Shown here piece by piece: positions 34,242 through 43,463 of a stretch of DNA of 64,000 bases. Below the pieces are notes generated by a model that did not search any database, was not told the DNA's origin, and saw only the letters and a program-made list of their open reading frames with translations. Position 1 is the first letter of the stretch. Each line of letters opens with the position of its first letter. The translations under genes were made by a program, and so were the position numbers. The DNA is from Nitrospirillum pindoramense (GTDB taxonomy: Bacteria > Pseudomonadota > Alphaproteobacteria > Azospirillales > Azospirillaceae), in NCBI RefSeq assembly GCF_007827955.1, contig NZ_VITR01000018.1, forward strand, positions 1-64,000. The letters run 5' to 3'.

Positions 34242-34395
34242 GATATTCCCATCCCGTCAGACGACGCCCCCATCGGCGCCCTCCTTACTAAGGGTTGTGA
34301 CTGGGGCAAGTATAGGGCCACCTGACGGCCGATTTTTGGGCGTGCCCGGCCCAACGTTGCTGCCTTCCATCACAAAAAGCCCGAAGCATGGGCCC

Positions 34396-35187
34396 TTAGA
34401 ACATGGGTAGAGCGTAAATGTGCCCAGGGGTGCCATCCTCCGCCGTGGCGGCGATGCGCACGACCGGGTTGCGCCGGTCCAGCTTGCGGCTGAATTTCAG
34501 GACTGGCCTGCCCCACTCGTTCCGGTTCAGCGCGTCGCCGCCGTCAATGCTGGCGCTGACTTGGCAATGCTCCAGCGGCCCGCACAGGAAATCCAATTCA
34601 TCGATGTCCGGCGTCGAGAAGCCCTTGGCAGGCTGCACGAATTCCCTGATGGCTCGGCCCACCAGCTTGGCGCCCTCTCGCAACTCGGTATAGGGAATGG
34701 TCTGGCCAGGGTCGGTCGTCACCTCCAGCAAGAGGAGGGCCTCCAGGGTGCCCGAGTGCGGGCTGGTGACCAGCTTCGCGTCGGCCGCTTCCCAGTCGGC
34801 GCGGTAAGGAATGAGGAAAATGCCATCGGCGATGGATTCGATCTCGTCCTCCTTGCCATCATAGTCCGCCCACATCTGGACGGGTTCCGATTCGATGCTC
34901 CCCCCTTTGTACTGGATTTTGAAAGCCAGGTGCAGGTGGTGGCCTGAACTCCCCAGCTGATCCATTACCTTTAGAAAGTTGGATAGGCCCCGGTAGGTCG
35001 CCCGACCGAACTGCTCGCGCGAGGTCACCACCATCTCCGGCACCGGTTCAGCCTGCGCCTGCGCCGGTGGCGTCGTTTGTGGCGGCGTCTCCACCTCTTG
35101 CGCGCCCGCCGCGCCGGTGTGGATCAAGGCCAAGGCTACCGCGAGCGTCCGCCAGCGTGGCCCAGATAGACATATCTTGCCTTTCAA
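34396..35187 (-). CDS. Secreted protein, paralogue 2 of a tandem pair
   Basis: About 263 residues from a TTG at 35187, with a G-rich stretch upstream. Signal peptide WRTLAVALALIHTGAAGAQ, a Pro-rich linker, then the blocks shared with paralogue 1: VPEMVVTSREQFGRATYRGL, IPYRADWEAADAKLV, YTELREGAKLVGRAIREFV, the cysteine pair FLCGPLEHCQV and the ending AATAEDGTPGHIYALP. The two genes are 154 bp apart in the same orientation, consistent with tandem duplication followed by divergence. Function unknown. Confidence 0.75.
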   Translation of the reverse strand: MKGKICLSGPRWRTLAVALALIHTGAAGAQEVETPPQTTPPAQAQAEPVPEMVVTSREQFGRATYRGLSNFLKVMDQLGSSGHHLHLAFKIQYKGGSIESEPVQMWADYDGKEDEIESIADGIFLIPYRADWEAADAKLVTSPHSGTLEALLLLEVTTDPGQTIPYTELREGAKLVGRAIREFVQPAKGFSTPDIDELDFLCGPLEHCQVSASIDGGDALNRNEWGRPVLKFSRKLDRRNPVVRIAATAEDGTPGHIYALPMF

Positions 35188-35488
35188 CCTGCCCCCCTGC
35201 CGTACGACGCCGGAACATCCAGGCGTCCAGGGTTCAACTTACCAGGCGTTGAGGTTCTGGCGCATGAGGCACGGACTGCGACGTATCTTCGCGGTCTTAC
35301 TGGGCCATCGGCTTAAAAACAGCTGGTAACCGGGCGCCAGCGTCGCCTTCTTTGGCTTCCCCTCATGGCTGATTTTTGCGAGCCGCCGGCTTGCCGCCGC
35401 CACATCCCGTGCGATTTCCTTGTCAGGCCAGGAAACACAGGCGCTATATCAAAAGAAATATAGCGCTGTGGCAGGGAAGGGATCGGTC
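35188..35488. other. Divergent intergenic region
   Basis: 301 bp between the divergent starts of secreted-protein paralogue 2 (minus) and the His-motif secreted protein (plus). It contains a short AT-rich imperfect repeat around 35442-35466 (the GCGCTATAT ... ATATAGCGC pair at 35441-35449 and 35458-35466), which is a perfect 9-bp inverted repeat and may be an operator or promoter element. No gene is seen. Confidence 0.5.
35441..35466. promoter_or_regulatory. Perfect 9-bp inverted repeat before the His-motif protein gene
   Basis: GCGCTATAT (35441-35449) and ATATAGCGC (35458-35466) are exact reverse complements separated by 8 bases (CAAAAGAA). The repeat ends 22 bp before the ATG at 35489. Its position suits a repressor operator overlapping the promoter or leader. 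Confidence 0.55.
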
Positions 35489-36058
35489 ATGCGGCAGGGA
35501 CAGGGAATGGTGATAGGGATGATGGTGATGGCCCTGGCGGGTCCCGCCTGGGCCCAGGGTGCTGTCCAAAGGGCCGCCCAGGGGGGCAAGGCCGTGTCCA
35601 GCCCCGTCGACCCGTCATGCAAGGGCGTCGCGGTGGAATGGCCGACCGACCTCAAGGCCTGGGGCCTCACCGCCGTGCCGGTGACGGCCGCGACCGCGTC
35701 CGGCGGCGCCCCGGCCCTGACCCCCGGTGCGCCGGCGCGGGTAGCCCTGGCGCCCAAGGCGGGCGTCACCCTGGCCACCACGCCCCCCAAACCCGCAGGT
35801 GAGTCGACCTATGCCGGCATCGTGTCCTTCACCGTGCCCGCTTCCGGCCCCTATCGCATCGCGCTGGACGCGGGGGCCTGGGTCGACGTGGTGGCGAATG
35901 GAACGGCGGTGGAGTCCACCAGCCACAAGCACGGGCCCAACTGCTCCGGCATCCACAAGGTGGTGGATTTCGGCCTGGCCGCCGGCACCTACCGGCTGCA
36001 ATTGTCCAACAGCCCGGTGCCCGCCGTCACCGTGCTGGTGGTGCCGCCGCAGGGCTGA
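35489..36058 (+). CDS. Secreted protein with His/Cys motif, unknown function
   Basis: About 189 residues from the ATG at 35489, with AAGGGA 6 nt upstream. Signal peptide MVIGMMVMALAGPAWAQ, a low-complexity Ala/Pro middle, then a beta-rich C-terminal domain: GIVSFTVPASGPYRIALDAG, WVDVVANGTAVES and TYRLQLSNSPVPAVTVLVV. The segment SHKHGPNCSGIHK packs three His and one Cys, which could bind a metal ion. Similar small proteins in alphaproteobacteria are sometimes labelled homogentisate dioxygenase, but there is no dioxygenase fold here. It lies beside tonB and a copper-receptor-like gene, so metal handling is a tentative idea. Confidence 0.7.
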   Translation: MRQGQGMVIGMMVMALAGPAWAQGAVQRAAQGGKAVSSPVDPSCKGVAVEWPTDLKAWGLTAVPVTAATASGGAPALTPGAPARVALAPKAGVTLATTPPKPAGESTYAGIVSFTVPASGPYRIALDAGAWVDVVANGTAVESTSHKHGPNCSGIHKVVDFGLAAGTYRLQLSNSPVPAVTVLVVPPQG

Positions 36059-36104
36059 GAACCGCCCCCTGTGCCAAGGCCGGCGGCGATGCTATATGTA
36101 AGCC

Positions 36105-36335
36105 ATGACCAGCATCACCGCCCCCAATCCCTACGCCACCGTGGCCGCCGGCCTGCAAAGCAGCAGCGCCCGCGTGGATCGGGACGCCACGGCCATCGCG
36201 GCGTCCAAGGGCGGCGACATCAACCCCACCGATGTGGTCAGCCTCAGCAGCGACGCCCTGACCTTCAAGGCCCTGACCAAGGTCGCCCAGACGGTGGACG
36301 ACAACAGCAAGCGCTTGCTGGACATCATGGCCTGA
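36105..36335 (+). CDS. Small flagellar-rod-like protein
   Basis: A 76-residue protein. Its first helix (ATVAAGLQSSSARVDRDATAIA) resembles the N-terminal helix of flagellar rod/hook proteins (family form AxSGLxAxxxRxDxxAxNIAN), and its last part (VVSLSSDALTFKALTKVAQTVDDNSKRLLDI) resembles their C-terminal helix. The whole middle domain is absent. Both helices pair in the rod core, so this is a minimal rod-like helical pair. It lies 46 bp after the secreted His-motif gene; no other flagellar genes are near. The start ATG at 36105 follows a weak ribosome site. The gene is probably real, its role is not known. Confidence 0.6.
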   Translation: MTSITAPNPYATVAAGLQSSSARVDRDATAIAASKGGDINPTDVVSLSSDALTFKALTKVAQTVDDNSKRLLDIMA

Positions 36336-36371
36336 CCGCCCCTTTCGGCGGTCCTCCCCCATTTGCCCCTA

Positions 36372-37109
36372 TTAGCGGAAGCGGAACGGCACCGTGAAGC
36401 TGAACCGCCCGTCCGTCAGCAGTGGCTCTGGCGGTGCCGGCAGGGGGGCCGCTTGGCTGACGGCGCGCAATGCGATAGCGTCCAGCACGCCGCTGCCGCT
36501 GGATGTGAGGATCGCGGCGTCTCGCACCTGGCCGTCGGCGGCCACCGAAATGGACAGCACCACCGTGCCGGCCGCCGCGACATGGGCGGGCCGGTGGCGG
36601 GAGAGCGCCAGCCACACCGCGCGGGTGTAGGCCTCAAGCACATCCGGCGGGGGTGGGTCGGGCGGGCGTCGGATCACGGCGGCGGGCGGCGCATCGGCGG
36701 TCGCGGCCTCCGGGGGTGGTGCTGAGGGGGCGGGCAGGGGTGTCGCCACGACTGGCGGGGCAGGGGCCGGTTGGCTCATGACGGGTGCGGGGCTCCGCTG
36801 CCGGGGATGGGGCGGGGGCGGTTGGCGACGGGGCTGGGCCGGGGGGGACTGGACCAGGGCTGTTTCCACCACCCGCGGCGGTGGGGGCAGCAACCGGGCC
36901 ACCACCACGGTTTCACCTTGTGCGCGGGCTGCGGCCGGCGGAGCCGACAGCCTGGCCATCCAGGTCACCAGGGCGGCCTGGATGGCAAGGGCGATAAGGG
37001 CGGCAAAGACCGCCCCGGCGCGCGGATGCACCGCCCGGCCATAGGCGGCCGGACGAAAGCCGGCCATGATGCCGGGCGACATTCGGGACGGGGCGGTCTT
37101 CTGCCTCAT
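36372..37109 (-). CDS. TonB family protein
   Basis: A 245-residue energy transducer. One N-terminal anchor (AVFAALIALAIQAALVTWMA, near residues 33-52), a long Pro-rich periplasmic spacer (PPPPHPRQRSPAPVMSQPAP region), and a TonB C-terminal domain: VLEAYTRAVWLALSRHRP, GTVVLSISVAADGQVRDAAILTSSG and a carboxy end RFSFTVPFRF. It would couple the proton-motive force to the TonB-dependent receptor encoded 16 bp upstream. Same strand and spacing imply one operon. Confidence 0.9.
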   Translation of the reverse strand: MRQKTAPSRMSPGIMAGFRPAAYGRAVHPRAGAVFAALIALAIQAALVTWMARLSAPPAAARAQGETVVVARLLPPPPRVVETALVQSPPAQPRRQPPPPHPRQRSPAPVMSQPAPAPPVVATPLPAPSAPPPEAATADAPPAAVIRRPPDPPPPDVLEAYTRAVWLALSRHRPAHVAAAGTVVLSISVAADGQVRDAAILTSSGSGVLDAIALRAVSQAAPLPAPPEPLLTDGRFSFTVPFRFR

Positions 37110-37125
37110 GTCAGGACCGTCGCCG

Positions 37126-39390
37126 TCAGAACTTGACGGTCAGGCCGGCATTGAACGACCGCCCGGGGCCAGGCACCGAACCCAGGGGCGTGGTGTAGTT
37201 GGCGGCCCGCCAGTCGCCATAGTCGATGCCGCCCAGCGGCAGGGCATAGGCCTTGTCCATCAGGTTCTCGATGGCGAAGTCCACCCGCACGTCCCCCCAG
37301 GTGTAACTACCGCGCAGGTTCACCAGAGTGTAGCCGGGCGTGGTGGGCTCCCGCAGCAGGCGGTCGACCTGCGTCTTGGCGTCGACCATCTGCACCTCCA
37401 CCGTCCCGTGCCAGCCGCCCAGGGTGTGGTCCAGGGCGATGCGGCCGTTCAGGGGCATCATGTGGTAGAGGCCATCCTCGTCCGACACCGTCTGGCCCCG
37501 GACCCAGCCCAGCACGCCGCTGAGGCCGATGGCGCCATACCGGACGTCACGCCAGACGGTGGCCTGGCCCGACAGGTCCACGCCATAGGTGCGGGCGTCA
37601 CGGTTGGCGAACATGACCTTGGCGAAGGGAACGCCGTTGGAGACCACCGGGGCCAGCAGGCGCTGGCTGATATAGTCCTCGATATAGCTGTAGTGGGGCG
37701 TCAGCCGGATTTCCCAGGCCGGGGGCGCCGCTGCGCCATCGGCGGCGGGGGCCGCATGCCAGCTGAAGGAGGCGCTGACGGTGTTGGCGACCTCGGGCTT
37801 CAGGTCCGGATTGCCGACGTAGTAGTTCCCGTCGCCATTCCAGGTGATCATGCTGCTGGCCATGTTGCCCGTGGACCAGGCATAGCGCTCATACAGGTTG
37901 GGGGAGCGGCTTTTGCGGGCATAGCCCAAATCGACCGTCGCCTGATCGTCGATGGCGTAGCGCAACTCCGCCGTGGCATCGACATTCGCGTCCGTGCGGG
38001 CGCGGTCGCGGGCGTTGAAGGCGGCGGCGTTGGCGGCGTAGCTGGCGTTGTATCCCGACACGGTGCCGGTGTTCGTCCACACCGTGTCATTACGCAGGCC
38101 GGCCAGGGTGCTCCAGCCGCCACCCCAGGTCCGCTCCCATTCCACGAAGGTGCCCAGGCGGTCGCGTGTGCCGCCGTTGATGGTGTGGAAGGTGTTGGGC
38201 CCCATCATCATGGCCATCATGCCCCCCACCGGCGGCCACCAGTCATCCAGGGCATAGTGGTGGAACTCGCTGCCCACCCTTAGCGTGTCGGTGGCGCCGA
38301 GCGGAATGTCGGCCTTCACGGTGTAGCCTTCGGCGTTGGACCGGGTGTTCATGGGCATGCCGCCGCCATCCGAACCGCCCTTGTCCTCCAGGAAGTTCAT
38401 GGCGTGGCGCACACGCTGCCAATAGGCGGTGGCATCCAGGCTGCCCCAGGCGAAGCCGGCCTTGTAGTGCGCGTCGACCGAGGTGCCGCGGTTGTCGGTC
38501 ATGTCCATGCGCTGGTTGGCGAAGCCCTCGTAAGGCGTGTACTGCACGCCGCCGCGGACCTCCAGCACGCCATCGTCGCCCACCCGGGCCGCCAGGCTGA
38601 GCGTGTGGCTTTGGGTTTCGAACAGGGTGGAGTTGACGTCCTTTCCGTCGCCGCCGCGGGCGTAGTCGCCGCCCCGGCTCCATGACCCGGCATAGCCCAC
38701 GACATAGCGATCGGTCGCGGCGGACAGGTGGCCGCCCACGGTCGTGCCATTGTTCACGCTGCGAAAGGCCGTGGACACGTCGCCGTGCACGGCCATGCCT
38801 TGGCCCTCACCAGCGAACTGCGGCTCCGGCGTGGTGACGGCGATGGTACCGCCGATGTTGTCACCGCCCCGGCTGACGGGCGTCACCCCCGCCAGTACGT
38901 CGATGGCGCCCACATCGCCGGGGGCGATGTAGGACAGGGCCGGGTTCATATGGTTGGGGCAGGACGCGGCGACCGGCACGTTGTTGACCAGGGTCAGCAC
39001 CCGGTCGTCCGCCAGGCCCCGGAGGACCGGGAGGCTGGAGATGCCGCCGGCCCCATAAAGGGAGACGCCGGGCAGGCCGGAGAGCAGGGCGGCGGTATCG
39101 GGGGTGGCGGTTCGGCGGTCGGCGATGGCCTGGCTGCTGAGGTGGCCATCGGCGGACGGGACGGACATGCCACCGGCCGCGAACTCCGTATCCACGTCGA
39201 TGGCGGGCAGGGCGACGGCGGGGGTCTTTCCTTCGGCCGCCGCCTGCTGGGCCACCGCGGTGGCCGGCAGCCACGGCAGGGCACCGGCCATCAGGGCCAG
39301 GGCCGATACCCGGATCAAAGGGGCGGAGGCGCGGGGGCGACGCGACGGAGCAGGGCGCCCGGTGGGGGCGCTGGAAACGATGAATGACAT
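37126..39390 (-). CDS. TonB-dependent copper receptor, OprC-like
   Basis: About 754 residues from the ATG at 39390, which starts a long basic-leader signal peptide ending ATAVAQQ. The plug domain has TPDTAALLSGLPGVSLYGAGG and LRGLADDRVLTLVNNVPV. The motif CPNHMNPALSYIAPGDV (near residues 143-158) is the Cys/Met copper site of OprC/NosA-type receptors. The 22-strand barrel follows, ending in FNAGLTVKF with the terminal Phe needed for Bam assembly; the middle carries His/Met-rich loops (GGMMAMMMGPNTFH). It should import Cu across the outer membrane. tonB follows and a DUF2946 gene precedes it, a common trio. Confidence 0.93.
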   Translation of the reverse strand: MSFIVSSAPTGRPAPSRRPRASAPLIRVSALALMAGALPWLPATAVAQQAAAEGKTPAVALPAIDVDTEFAAGGMSVPSADGHLSSQAIADRRTATPDTAALLSGLPGVSLYGAGGISSLPVLRGLADDRVLTLVNNVPVAASCPNHMNPALSYIAPGDVGAIDVLAGVTPVSRGGDNIGGTIAVTTPEPQFAGEGQGMAVHGDVSTAFRSVNNGTTVGGHLSAATDRYVVGYAGSWSRGGDYARGGDGKDVNSTLFETQSHTLSLAARVGDDGVLEVRGGVQYTPYEGFANQRMDMTDNRGTSVDAHYKAGFAWGSLDATAYWQRVRHAMNFLEDKGGSDGGGMPMNTRSNAEGYTVKADIPLGATDTLRVGSEFHHYALDDWWPPVGGMMAMMMGPNTFHTINGGTRDRLGTFVEWERTWGGGWSTLAGLRNDTVWTNTGTVSGYNASYAANAAAFNARDRARTDANVDATAELRYAIDDQATVDLGYARKSRSPNLYERYAWSTGNMASSMITWNGDGNYYVGNPDLKPEVANTVSASFSWHAAPAADGAAAPPAWEIRLTPHYSYIEDYISQRLLAPVVSNGVPFAKVMFANRDARTYGVDLSGQATVWRDVRYGAIGLSGVLGWVRGQTVSDEDGLYHMMPLNGRIALDHTLGGWHGTVEVQMVDAKTQVDRLLREPTTPGYTLVNLRGSYTWGDVRVDFAIENLMDKAYALPLGGIDYGDWRAANYTTPLGSVPGPGRSFNAGLTVKF

Positions 39391-39586
39391 TCGTGTAGCC
39401 AATCCGAAAAGGGCGGCGGACTCCGGGTGCCGGCGGCCGGCAAGGTTCCAGCGGCGCGCCCCGTCATGGGGCGCGTCCGGACATGCACCGCCGCGCGCGG
39501 GACCCGGCACGGGCCGCGACTGGGAAGGACCGCACCGGCCCATCCCTCGGTCGAGGGATGGTGGAAGCGGTATCGATGGGGGTGGG

Positions 39587-40024
39587 TCAGGCCCGGGCCG
39601 GTGGGCCCCGGGGATAGGCGGACTGGCGGTAGGGGGCGGCCCCCGCCAGGCTGACGGCCGCGGCCATATCCAACCGGCCCGCGAGCCGGGGCAGGGGCAG
39701 GAACACGGGGGGCGGCAGGGCCATGCCGCCGTGCAGGAAGGGCAGGCAGTAGGCGCAGAATGGCTGGGCATGGCCGCCGGCCCCATGACGGGACGCGTCA
39801 CCGCCCTTATGCCCGCTAGCCTTTTGTTCATGGGCCGGTGATGCCGGGCCGCAGAGGATGTAGGCGGTGTCCGGATCGGCGGGCGACGCCCGCACGCGCA
39901 ACGGCAGCACGCCCGCGGCCATCACGTCGATGGCCAGCAGCGCCAGCGTCAGCCAGGCGATCAGGCGCCGGCCGCTGTCGCGGCGCGCCCGGTCCAGCCG
40001 GTTATGTGCGGTGCGTCGTGTCAT
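39587..40024 (-). CDS. DUF2946 family protein
   Basis: A 145-residue protein with one N-terminal hydrophobic segment (LIAWLTLALLAIDVMAAGVLPL). The DUF2946 signature CAYCLPFLHG appears near residue 91, preceded by a His-rich stretch (HKGGDASRHGAGGHAQPFC). The three cysteines and several His suggest metal binding. Members commonly sit next to copper receptors or copper-resistance genes, as here. The ATG is at 40024; oprC begins 196 bp downstream. Molecular function is not established. Confidence 0.85.
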   Translation of the reverse strand: MTRRTAHNRLDRARRDSGRRLIAWLTLALLAIDVMAAGVLPLRVRASPADPDTAYILCGPASPAHEQKASGHKGGDASRHGAGGHAQPFCAYCLPFLHGGMALPPPVFLPLPRLAGRLDMAAAVSLAGAAPYRQSAYPRGPPARA

Positions 40025-40155
40025 GCCCCCGATCCATCGGAGGACTTTCCAGGGCCATGGCCGTCAAGTCAACGCGGGGGTGATCACGGCAGCCACGCCG
40101 GCGCGTGGCGGCGTTGGTTGATCCATGTCGTTGACGGGGACGTTGACGGGGGAGC

Positions 40156-40776
40156 TTAGCGGGGCTCGCCTGGGGATGTCTTGGGCGCGGCTTGCTTCGC
40201 CGGCTTGGGCGGCTGCGTCACCAGGGCGATGCGGCTCTGGAATTTCTCCGCCTCGCCATCGGTCATCAGGCCAAAGTCGGCGACGATGGCGTCCAGAAAG
40301 GGAACCAGCCAGGTCTGATCGGCCTTGGCGAAATTGGACAGCACCCAGCCATGCACCAGGTTCTTGTCCCCCGGATGGCCGATGCCCAGGCGTATCCGCC
40401 AATAGTCCTTGCCGATATGGTCGTCGATGGAGCGCAGGCCGTTGTGGCCGCCGTGGCCGCCGCCCTTCTTGGCGCGCAGCTTGCCCGGCGGCAGGTCCAG
40501 TTCGTCATGCAGGACGATGACCTGATCAGGCGTCATCTTGTAGAACCGCATCGCCTCCCCGACCGATTGGCCGGACAGGTTCATGAAGGTCTGCGGTTTC
40601 AAAAGGTAAACTTTTTCGGGGCCGATCTGCCCCTCGGTGATCAGCCCCTGGAAGCGCTTCTTCCAGGGGCCGAACCGATGGCGGTGGGCGAGTTCGTCCA
40701 CCGCCATGAAGCCGACGTTGTGCCGGTGGTGCGCATATTCCGGGCCAGGGTTGCCCAGACCGACCACCAGCCGCAT
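40156..40776 (-). CDS. pth: Peptidyl-tRNA hydrolase
   Basis: A 206-residue enzyme that recycles peptidyl-tRNA. Core motifs: [21 protein letters not shown] (catalytic His near residue 20 and Asn), [43 protein letters not shown] and RLGIGHPG. About 15 Lys/Pro-rich residues extend beyond the usual end ([16 protein letters not shown]). It follows rplY by 6 bp, the normal alphaproteobacterial arrangement. Confidence 0.97.
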   Translation of the reverse strand: MRLVVGLGNPGPEYAHHRHNVGFMAVDELAHRHRFGPWKKRFQGLITEGQIGPEKVYLLKPQTFMNLSGQSVGEAMRFYKMTPDQVIVLHDELDLPPGKLRAKKGGGHGGHNGLRSIDDHIGKDYWRIRLGIGHPGDKNLVHGWVLSNFAKADQTWLVPFLDAIVADFGLMTDGEAEKFQSRIALVTQPPKPAKQAAPKTSPGEPR

Positions 40777-40782
40777 CGTCTA

Positions 40783-41391
40783 TCAGGCCTCGGCAGCCGC
40801 CGCCGCGTTCTCTTCGGACTTCAAGCCCGAGGGAGCGGCGATGGTGGCGACGGTGAAGTCGCGGTCGGTGACGACCAGGCTGGTGCCTTCCGGCAGCTTC
40901 ACGGAGCTGATGTGGATGGAGTCACCCACGTCAAAGCCATCCAGGGCGACCGTCAGGTGCTCCGGAATGTCATTGGCGCGGACGTGCATCTCCACCTCGT
41001 GGCGGACGATGTTCAGCACGCCGCCACGCTTCAGGCCGGGGCTGGCGTCGTGGCCCGTGAACTCCACCGGGACCTTCACGATGATCTCGGTGGTGTCGCT
41101 GACGCGCAGGAAGTCGACGTGCAGGGGACGGTCGGTCACCGGGTCGAACTGGACGTCGCGCGGCAGGGTGCGGGTGGTCACGCCGTCGACGGTGATGTCG
41201 TACAGGTGCGTGAAGAAGCCCGGCTTGTGCAGCACGCGGGTGAAATGGACGGCCTCGAGCGAGATCGCCACAGGCTTTTCCTTGTTGCCGTAGATCACGG
41301 CAGGGATGCGGCCATCGCGGCGGGTCTGACGGGCGGTCCCCTTGCCTGCCCCGTTCCGCGCCTCGGCGGCGAACGCAATAATCTGGGTCAT
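40783..41391 (-). CDS. rplY: 50S ribosomal protein L25/general stress protein Ctc
   Basis: A 202-residue two-domain L25 (Ctc type). The N-terminal L25 domain (AFAAEARNGAGKGTARQTRRDGRIPAVIYGN, here in two parts) binds 5S rRNA; the C-terminal TL5 domain has VPVEFTGHDASPGLKRGGVLNIV and ALDGFDVGDSIHISSVKLPEGT. An Ala/Glu-rich tail ends the protein. It is upstream of pth in a two-gene operon. Confidence 0.97.
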   Translation of the reverse strand: MTQIIAFAAEARNGAGKGTARQTRRDGRIPAVIYGNKEKPVAISLEAVHFTRVLHKPGFFTHLYDITVDGVTTRTLPRDVQFDPVTDRPLHVDFLRVSDTTEIIVKVPVEFTGHDASPGLKRGGVLNIVRHEVEMHVRANDIPEHLTVALDGFDVGDSIHISSVKLPEGTSLVVTDRDFTVATIAAPSGLKSEENAAAAAEA

Positions 41392-41493
41392 GGGTTAACT
41401 CCTTACATCAATGCGCCAGCCTCCAGGGGTGCTGAGCGCGGTCGGAATGCGCGGGTGTATGCGCGCGCCGGTCCGGAGTCAAGCCACTGAGTC

Positions 41494-41521
41494 AAGAAGG
41501 CGGCCATGAGGCCGCCTTCTT
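41494..41521 (-). terminator. Terminator of prs
   Basis: AAGAAGGCGGCC (41494-41505) pairs perfectly with GGCCGCCTTCTT (41510-41521) around ATGA, 35 bp past the prs stop on the minus strand. The tail is not T-rich beyond the stem. Confidence 0.65.
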
Positions 41522-41556
41522 GCGTGCTTGGCACGGTCGCCGGCTACGGCGACGGT

Positions 41557-42489
<933 letters not shown>

Positions 42490-42660
42490 GGGGGCGCTCG
42501 TTTAAGTGGGACGTGGGTGACGGCGGGGCGTCTTCATACCTTCATAAAGGCGCGCGGACCATATCAAGCAAGGCTTGGGCTGTAAACCGCCGCCCCCCGC
42601 AGTCAGGGCACGGGGGGCATGCGCCCATACGGGGGTGTTTTCGTCTTGCCGCAGGTGGGG

Positions 42661-43461
42661 TCAGGGGGTGGGGGACAGGGCTATCATGCTGATATGGCGG
42701 CCATAATCACCTTCCCGTCGCAACGTGCACCGACGGTAGCTGAAAAACAGGCCCTCTTCCGCGACCGTGTCGTGACCGGTGTGGGAGACGCGGGCCAGGC
42801 CACAGCCCGCCAGCCGATGGCCGACATAGCCGCCGATGTCGAACAGGGGATGATCGGCTCTCGGCCCGGGACGGAAGAAGCGCTGGTTGGCGCCGTCGGC
42901 CTCCAGGAAGCGCGCCTCGAACTCCGGCCCCACCTCATAAGAGTCGGCGCCGATATGCGGGCCGACGCCGGCAACGATACGGGCCGGATCGGCGCCCAAG
43001 GCGGCCATGGCCTGGACGGTCGCCTCCAGCACGCCGGTGAACGCCCCCTTCCAGCCGGCATGGGCGGCACCCACCACCCCGGCTGTCGAGTCGGCGAACA
43101 GCACGGGCACGCAATCAGCGGTCAGGATGCCCAGCGCGATGCCGCGCTGGCGCGTGACCAATGCGTCGGCCTGGGGCGCGTCCTCCCGCGCCCACGGCTG
43201 CTCCACCGTCACCACGGTAGGGCTATGCACCTGATAGACGGTGACCAAGCTTTCCGGCCCCAGGCCCAGGTCGCCGGCGCAGCGCGCCCGATTTTCCGCC
43301 ACGGCAGCGGCATCGTCGTTCGATCCGAAACCGACGTTGCGTCCGGCGTAAAGCCCGGTGGACACCCCGTCGCGCCGGGTGAAATAGCCGTGGCGGACGC
43401 CGGGCAGGTCCAGCGCGTCCAGGGTCAGGTAGGGGCGGTCGGCGGGGATGGGGGCGGTCAT
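42661..43461 (-). CDS. pgeF: Peptidoglycan editing factor PgeF (YfiH/DUF152)
   Basis: A 266-residue protein of the multicopper-polyphenol-oxidase-like DUF152 family. The zinc-site residues are in HAGWKGAFTGVLEATV (His), TADCVPVLFAD (Cys) and the upstream VYQVHSPTVV (His). PgeF removes L-Ser misincorporated at position 1 of the peptidoglycan stem. It begins 2 nt after the midA stop, so it is coupled to it; lgt-midA-pgeF form one operon. Confidence 0.93.
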   Translation of the reverse strand: MTAPIPADRPYLTLDALDLPGVRHGYFTRRDGVSTGLYAGRNVGFGSNDDAAAVAENRARCAGDLGLGPESLVTVYQVHSPTVVTVEQPWAREDAPQADALVTRQRGIALGILTADCVPVLFADSTAGVVGAAHAGWKGAFTGVLEATVQAMAALGADPARIVAGVGPHIGADSYEVGPEFEARFLEADGANQRFFRPGPRADHPLFDIGGYVGHRLAGCGLARVSHTGHDTVAEEGLFFSYRRCTLRREGDYGRHISMIALSPTP

Positions 43462-43463
43462 GA

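Noticed and set aside
37126-39831. Extended start of the copper receptor at 39831
   Set aside because: The extra 147 codons are Pro/Arg/Ser-rich without family features; the ATG at 39390 opens a signal peptide.
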